NCBI GenBank assembly: GCA_001804205.1
Contig: MHFM01000062.1
Span: forward strand, 34,222 to 43,578
DNA length: 9,357 nt
Direction: 5' to 3'
Source of the DNA: Omnitrophica bacterium RIFCSPLOWO2_01_FULL_45_10b
GTDB lineage: Bacteria; Omnitrophota; Omnitrophia; Omnitrophales; Danuiimicrobiaceae
This document shows positions 5,867 through 9,357 of this stretch, piece by piece (the stretch's first letter is position 1; the number at the start of each line of letters is the position of its first letter). Under the pieces are notes generated by a model. The model ran no database searches and was not told the origin of the DNA. It saw only the letters and a list, made by a program, of their open reading frames with translations. Both the position numbers and the translations under genes were made by a program.

Positions 5867-7188
5867 AACCCCTTAAAAAAGGAATCCGCCTGCCTGATTT
5901 TAAATACCGGAGCCTTTCAAGCCCTCAGATTTATTTACCGGAACCGGCCCGCTTTATTACCCTTCTTTTAAACCAACATTCGGGGCCTGCAATCAAACCT
6001 TGCGTTGAGAAAGGCAATTCAGTTTTCGTCGGGACCAAAGTTGCGGAAGGAAGCCATTGGAATTCCGTTCCCCTTCATTCCAGTACCAGCGGCCGCGTTT
6101 CTGAAGTAACACCAACTTCCATTGTGATTGAATCCGATGAAGCAGACCGTTTGGATCCGTCTATTCATATTCGCTCTGAAATTCCTACCGATCCCGGCCA
6201 ATTAATTCAAATCATCCGGGAAGCCGGTCTTGTGGATTTAGGCGGAAGCGCAAATCCTACCCATGTCCGATTGATTCAAGCACGGTCTGAAGGCATTCAT
6301 ACGCTTATTCTAAACGGTTGCGAATCGGAACCTTTTTTAACCTGTGACCATATGTTGATGCTGAGGCATCCGGTTGAGGTGTTAAAGGGAGCAGAACTGC
6401 TTCGCATCGCTTCCGGCGCAAAACGTGCGGTAATTGCAATTGAACGAAATAAATTAGAAGCGCTCGAAATTTTAAACAGCAAAAATTACAATCTAAAAAT
6501 CACCACCGTAGAAACGGCCACGCTGCCGGTACGCTATCCGCAGGGAATGGAGCGATGTTTGGTTGAAACTTTTGCTGGACGGCATTTGAAACCGGGAGAG
6601 TCTTCGCTTAACGTCGGCATTTTGGTTGAAAATGTGGCGACGGCGTTCGCCGCTTATGAGGCTATTTCATTAAGGAAGCCTTTGTATGAACGCGTGATTA
6701 CCGTTGACGGCCCTTGCGTGGTGGAGCCCAAAAATCTTTGGGCCAGAATTGGAACGCGCCCAATGGATTTGCTTCGTTCGTGTAAGGGCTTGATGCGCGA
6801 GCCTGAGAGGATCATTTTTGGAGGCCCCATGACAGGGGAGGCGATTGAGCATCTGGAAGTCCCCATCACCAAAAAAGTACAGGGCATTTTAGCGCTTCCT
6901 TCCGAGTTGGCCAACAGCGGCGCGGAAGAAGCTTGCATTCGTTGCGGCCGTTGTGTCGAAGCCTGTCCCGAATTACTGATTCCCGAAACACTGGCTCGCG
7001 CCGTTCGGAAAAATGACATCGCACTTCTTGAAGAATACGATCTCAATTCGTGCACGGAATGCGGTTCGTGCACTTATGTTTGCCCTTCCAAAATTCCGTT
7101 GGCAGCGGTCATTCGAAGCGGAAAAAATACACTGGTAAAAGAGGAAGTACATTCAAAGCCTGCCTATGTCTTCTCTTCTGAAGGGTAA
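5863..7188 (+). CDS. rnfC: Rnf electron-transport complex subunit RnfC (variant Gly-rich loop)
   Basis: RnfC is the peripheral NADH-facing subunit of the Rnf ferredoxin:NAD+ oxidoreductase, an ion-translocating membrane complex. The 441 residues contain the N-terminal barrel (1-105), the NuoF-like nucleotide domain (115-235), YPQGMER (225-231), the SLBB-like part (275-300, RVITVDG, RIGT), GGPMTGEA (320-327), and two ferredoxin motifs, C358-C361-C364-C368P and C397-C400-C403-C407P, for two [4Fe-4S] clusters. This pair separates it from NqrA. Two conserved spots are unusual. The loop usually like GLGGAGFPTHVK reads DLGGSANPTHVR (125-136), and the usual NGAECEPY reads NGCESEPF (151-158). The start is fixed by the ATGA overlap with the leader ORF; GGAG at 5849-5852 is its own, maskable ribosome binding site. 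The 3' end overlaps rnfD by 23 nt. Confidence 0.9.
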   Translation: MKPLKKGIRLPDFKYRSLSSPQIYLPEPARFITLLLNQHSGPAIKPCVEKGNSVFVGTKVAEGSHWNSVPLHSSTSGRVSEVTPTSIVIESDEADRLDPSIHIRSEIPTDPGQLIQIIREAGLVDLGGSANPTHVRLIQARSEGIHTLILNGCESEPFLTCDHMLMLRHPVEVLKGAELLRIASGAKRAVIAIERNKLEALEILNSKNYNLKITTVETATLPVRYPQGMERCLVETFAGRHLKPGESSLNVGILVENVATAFAAYEAISLRKPLYERVITVDGPCVVEPKNLWARIGTRPMDLLRSCKGLMREPERIIFGGPMTGEAIEHLEVPITKKVQGILALPSELANSGAEEACIRCGRCVEACPELLIPETLARAVRKNDIALLEEYDLNSCTECGSCTYVCPSKIPLAAVIRSGKNTLVKEEVHSKPAYVFSSEG

Positions 7189-8050
7189 AGGCGAAAAGTT
7201 ATTTCCCCTTGTTCTTGGGCCGCATCTTAAAGGAATTTCTTCTTCCCGCACAATGATCTGGGGCATCTCGGCAGCCCTTCTTCCAATTTGGATTAGTAGT
7301 TTCATCGCCTTTGGTTGGAACTCGCTCCGCGTTTTGGCGTTAACAGTGATATGCGCCGCCGCTTTTGAATTTGGGTTTCGAGTTTTAACGGCACAAAAAC
7401 AAAAACTTAAAGACGGAAGCGCCATTTTAACAGGCGCTTTGCTTGGTTTGCTGTTGCCGCCAACGGCATCATGGCAAGCGACCGTGGTTGGAGTTTTTAT
7501 TGCGATTGTGATCGGAAAAGAAATGTTTGGGGGTTTGGGGCAGAACTTATTTCATCCGGCACTTGCAGGCTATGTTGCATTGCATGCGCTTTTCCCGCAG
7601 GAGACGGCGTCATTTTCTCAAACGGTTTCCGCCGCAATCAGCCAGCTTTTTTTTGAAAATCGATTGGATTTGCCCTCCGGTCCGAGTGTTTTTTCCATTT
7701 TGATTGCCGGTGTTATTTTGCTTTTGCGCAAATGGATTTTCTGGCAGGCACCCCTTTTTTATTTGACGGCCGCTGCGCTCACTTCTTATTTGATTGGACA
7801 TGTGCCAATTTATGGTTTTATGAATGGGAGTGTTTTCTTTTGCGCTTTCTTTTTGGTCACGGACGGCGCAACGACACCAATCACAAAGCGCGGACGATGC
7901 ATTTTTGCCGCGACTGCCGGTGTTTTAACAGCTTCCTTTTTCTCTTGGATGAGTTGGATGGAATCCGTTGTTTTTTCCGTTCTCTTAATGAATGCCGTTA
8001 ACCCGCTCCTCGACCGATTTGTCCGTCCGCAATCAAAAGGATTACGATGA
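7166..8050 (+). CDS. rnfD: RnfD-type membrane subunit lacking the flavinylation threonine
   Basis: RnfD is the integral subunit that normally carries a covalent FMN on a Thr in an (S/T)GAT motif and passes electrons through the membrane. The 294 residues are slightly short for the family (about 310-350), with about nine or ten hydrophobic segments. Conserved family signatures are clear: KDGSAILTGALLGLLLPPTASW (82-103), IVIGKEMFGGLGQNLFHPALAGY (114-136), FFLVTDGATTPITKRG (228-243) and SVLLMNAVNPLLDR (271-284). At the flavin site, where relatives read like DAVSGATPLA, this protein reads TVSAAISQL (153-161): Ile158 stands at the Thr and the following loop is changed (ENRLDLPSGPS). DGAT at 233-236 is the ordinary TDP-loop of the family, not the FMN site. 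It starts inside rnfC, and its TGA overlaps the next ATG (ATGA). Confidence 0.85.
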   Translation: MSSLLKGKGEKLFPLVLGPHLKGISSSRTMIWGISAALLPIWISSFIAFGWNSLRVLALTVICAAAFEFGFRVLTAQKQKLKDGSAILTGALLGLLLPPTASWQATVVGVFIAIVIGKEMFGGLGQNLFHPALAGYVALHALFPQETASFSQTVSAAISQLFFENRLDLPSGPSVFSILIAGVILLLRKWIFWQAPLFYLTAAALTSYLIGHVPIYGFMNGSVFFCAFFLVTDGATTPITKRGRCIFAATAGVLTASFFSWMSWMESVVFSVLLMNAVNPLLDRFVRPQSKGLR

Positions 8051-8223
8051 AAGAACTTTGGAGATTTCGAACCTTTGGCGGGTTGATCATTGCCTTTCTC
8101 ATCAGTTTTCTGCTTCTTTCGCAATCGGCTACGGTTTTTGCGCAATTACGGCAGAAAAAAGAAGCAAAAAAGCAGCCCTCTCATTTTTTTGAGCACCTTA
8201 CCGAAGCGGAAGAACGCAAATAG
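8047..8223 (+). CDS. 58-residue membrane peptide at the rnfG position (mini-RnfG)
   Basis: This ORF overlaps the rnfD stop as ATGA (8047-8050) and ends 6 nt before the next start, so it is clearly within the operon. It begins MKELWRFRTF, has one hydrophobic helix (residues 11-32, GGLIIAF...SATVFA), then a charged tail (LRQKKEAKKQP...EERK). Normal RnfG is about 170-220 residues: one N-terminal helix followed by a periplasmic FMN-binding domain with an S/TGAT flavinylation site. Here only the helix and a short tail remain, in the position and orientation of RnfG. VFA-Q at 31-34 could also be a signal peptidase site, leaving a 25-residue periplasmic peptide. The assignment as reduced RnfG rests on gene order and N-terminal shape and not on clear sequence similarity. 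Confidence 0.65.
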   Translation: MKELWRFRTFGGLIIAFLISFLLLSQSATVFAQLRQKKEAKKQPSHFFEHLTEAEERK

Positions 8224-8229
8224 GGAATC

Positions 8230-8739
8230 ATGAAAGCGCATCATTTAGATGAGATTTCCATCGGCGTCATTTCGGCCCTTCCGCTCTTTTATGCGCCAGT
8301 CGATATCCGGCACGCTATTTTATTCGGCGCATCGGTTGTCATTGCCCTTTTGGTTTTTGAACTTTTATTTTCCTTGGTGAAACATTTCTGGCTTCGCTCA
8401 CTTCGAACATTACTCGCACTCATCGTGCTTGCCTCTGTTTTGGAACTCATCTTTTTAGTGTGCCGTTTGTTTTTACCGGAGCCAGCAACCGAAACAATGG
8501 GCCCCACCTTTTCGTTAACCCTCATCAGCGCCTTTTTACTGGCGCACTGCACAGCGTTAGGGCAGAAGTCATTTGCAAGACGCCTCCGCAGTTGGGGTGT
8601 TTTTTTGTTCCTTATTTTTATTCTCGGAGCCAGCCGTCAGTGGAACACTAATTTTCAAGCATTTTTACCCGGCCCTTTTTGGGTTGTGGCATGCGCGTTG
8701 GCGGTATTTTATTTCTTTAGAGAAAGGGTAAAATTGTGA
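8230..8739 (+). CDS. rnfE: Divergent RnfE-like membrane subunit with one cluster cysteine missing
   Basis: The protein has 169 residues with about six hydrophobic segments (roughly 8-22, 28-50, 58-80, 92-108, 120-135, 148-163), matching the RnfE/RnfA/NqrD/NqrE fold though shorter than usual RnfE (about 200-230). In the family, two half-helices each present a Cys (near GLCPLLA and NCAILGR) that together with the partner subunit hold a [2Fe-2S] in the membrane. Here the first reads SALPLFYA (15-22), with Leu17 for Cys, while the second reads AHC107TALGQ (105-112) and keeps Cys. The SLRTLLALIVLASVLELIFLV stretch matches the family's IRIP..ILIIA..VTV. AGGG-like SD (AGGGA, 8222-8226) is 3 nt from ATG. 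It overlaps the next gene as GTGA. Order C-D-G-E-A decides for RnfE over RnfA. Confidence 0.68.
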   Translation: MKAHHLDEISIGVISALPLFYAPVDIRHAILFGASVVIALLVFELLFSLVKHFWLRSLRTLLALIVLASVLELIFLVCRLFLPEPATETMGPTFSLTLISAFLLAHCTALGQKSFARRLRSWGVFLFLIFILGASRQWNTNFQAFLPGPFWVVACALAVFYFFRERVKL

Positions 8740-9257
8740 CGGATCATCTTCCTTATTTGATCGGCCTCGCTTCAGCTCAAGCATTCCTTTATCGTGCAAG
8801 CTCAAGGCAAAGCTTGAAAGTATTTTATTTTTTAACCATGTTTTATTTTGCTCTTTTCCCGTTTGTTCGCGGCCTCCGAATTTTCTGCGCCCATTTTTCC
8901 ATATCGTTTTATGAGCTTCCGCTTCTTTTGCTCACCTTGTTTGTCGTTTTCGGAAAAAGGACAAAATATCTGCCCTATTTTTCGAAAGCATTTGTCGAAG
9001 CGCCCGATTTTTATCTGTTTTCAAGCATTTGGATTAGTTTGATCTGGTCTGGATGGTTCTTGCCGCAAAACCCTTCTCTATGGAAGGGGCTTTTTTGGTC
9101 TTTTTTTACGGCCTGCATGTTCCCGATTTTAACCGGCCTGAAGGAACGCTTGGCTTTGTTTGATCCGCCGAAAGGCTTTAGCGGCTTACCGCTTTTTTTA
9201 ATCACAGCCGGTTTTCTCATCCTCAGTTTTCAGTTTTTTATTCAAGTTAACCATTGA
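8736..9257 (+). CDS. rnfA: Divergent RnfA-like membrane subunit lacking both cluster cysteines
   Basis: This 173-residue, six-helix-like membrane protein starts at GTG (8736) overlapping the preceding stop, with AAAGGG about 8 nt upstream. The C-terminal part is convincing RnfA: LTGLKERLALFDPPKGFSG (132-150) followed by LPLFLITAGFLILSF (151-165) parallels the family's FAGIRERL...VPKAFRGAPI..LITAGLMSLAF. The N-terminal half has drifted: the NNFVL.QFLG.CPFLG segment is replaced by ASAQAFLYRASSRQ (12-25), and the second half-helix (usually PLITTNCAVLG) reads SIWISLIWSGWFL (97-109). Neither cluster Cys is present; C51 and C127 lie elsewhere. Without the partner Cys of RnfE, a [2Fe-2S] at the subunit interface cannot be ligated in the usual way. 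It is the last gene of the visible cluster. Confidence 0.68.
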   Translation: MTDHLPYLIGLASAQAFLYRASSRQSLKVFYFLTMFYFALFPFVRGLRIFCAHFSISFYELPLLLLTLFVVFGKRTKYLPYFSKAFVEAPDFYLFSSIWISLIWSGWFLPQNPSLWKGLFWSFFTACMFPILTGLKERLALFDPPKGFSGLPLFLITAGFLILSFQFFIQVNH

Positions 9258-9281
9258 TCTTTTTCTGGAACGGCCCTCCGT

Positions 9282-9308
9282 AACTCCTAATTTTAAGGTG
9301 GGAGTTTT
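9282..9308 (+). terminator. Weak hairpin with short T run after rnfA
   Basis: AACTCC (9282-9287) pairs with GGAGTT (9301-9306) across a 13-nt loop, followed by TT within a run of four T. Six pairs and a short T run make it a poor intrinsic terminator at best. It shares two bases with the next hairpin, so the two folds exclude each other. Confidence 0.28.
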
Positions 9309-9334
9309 CAACCCTGCCGGGTAGCAGGTGAAAA
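9305..9334 (+). other. Bulged 11-bp hairpin upstream of a promoter-like site
   Basis: TTTTCA (9305-9310) and CCTGC (9313-9317) pair with GCAGG (9324-9328) and TGAAAA (9329-9334); the only flaw is a two-base bulge (AC), and the loop is CGGGTA. It has no T tract after it on the + strand. It may be an operator-like dyad or part of an RNA leader for the gene beyond the edge. The remaining bases of 9258-9357 show no ORF with a ribosome binding site. Confidence 0.4.
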
Positions 9335-9341
9335 ATCCGCA

Positions 9342-9350
9342 TGTTATACT
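9342..9350 (+). promoter_or_regulatory. Extended -10 promoter-like site at the right edge
   Basis: TGTTATACT combines the TGN extension with TATACT (five of six matches). No -35 hexamer stands at 16-18 bp upstream, which extended -10 promoters can tolerate. It would read out of the window into the next gene, implying a new transcription unit after rnfA. Confidence 0.33.
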
Positions 9351-9357
9351 TAATCCG

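Noticed and set aside
7862..7873. DGAT in RnfD as the flavinylation motif
   Set aside because: It lies in the conserved TDP..TP..KG loop found in all family members, not in the position of the FMN-bearing Thr.
8047..8229. Frameshifted remains of a full rnfG
   Set aside because: There are only 183 bases between the end of rnfD and rnfE, far too few for the FMN domain in any frame, so this is not a simple frameshift.
1..9357. Minus-strand ORFs, tRNA/rRNA genes, CRISPR arrays, transposase genes
   Set aside because: Minus-strand ORFs are all shadows of well-supported + strand genes; no cloverleaf, rRNA core, spaced direct repeats or transposase motif was seen.

Overview
The window carries one continuous set of genes, all on the + strand and tightly packed, with many start/stop overlaps. 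It looks like a bacterial chromosome segment of moderate GC. A small protein with a lipobox-like signal and a periplasm-facing tail in the Rnf-like cluster suggest a diderm-type or anaerobic/facultative bacterium. The bioD-mnmA spacer holds the palindromic repeat whose spurious translation gives 'CHPERSEGS'. That repeat is common in genomes of uncultured lineages (Omnitrophota-like and other candidate phyla), so an uncultured bacterium is my best guess. I cannot place it more precisely from sequence alone.

Region 1 (1-3626) is biotin synthesis: bioF (5' end cut by the window edge), a small unknown membrane/lipoprotein-like gene, then bioA and bioD. BioF, BioA and BioD carry out three consecutive steps from pimeloyl thioester to dethiobiotin. 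A TATAAT box before bioA suggests that bioAD can also be transcribed separately. No BirA-type operator is visible there.

Region 2 (3627-3843) is a nested palindromic repeat of about 200 bp, with no gene.

Region 3 (3844-5749) is a pair of overlapping PP-loop sulfur-transfer genes: mnmA (tRNA U34 2-thiolation) and larE (nickel-pincer cofactor sulfur insertase family). Both proteins have a CxxC plus a distant third Cys, the pattern expected for a [4Fe-4S]-bearing thiolation site.

Region 4 (5750-5866) is a compact control element before rnfC. A perfect 15-bp inverted repeat has a right arm that covers the rnfC ribosome binding site and start codon. Its 79-nt loop holds a strong Shine-Dalgarno and a 23-codon leader ORF whose stop overlaps the rnfC start (ATGA).

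Region 5 (5863-9257) is an Rnf-type electron-transfer cluster in the usual order C-D-G-E-A, with strikingly altered subunits. RnfC keeps both [4Fe-4S] motifs but has a changed Gly-rich loop. RnfD lacks the flavinylation Thr. The RnfG position holds only a 58-residue membrane peptide without the FMN domain. The RnfE-like protein lacks one of the two cluster cysteines and the RnfA-like protein lacks both. All frames are intact and translationally coupled, which argues for a functioning divergent complex rather than decay. No rnfB is seen before the window ends. The last 100 bases hold a hairpin or weak terminator and an extended -10 promoter-like site.
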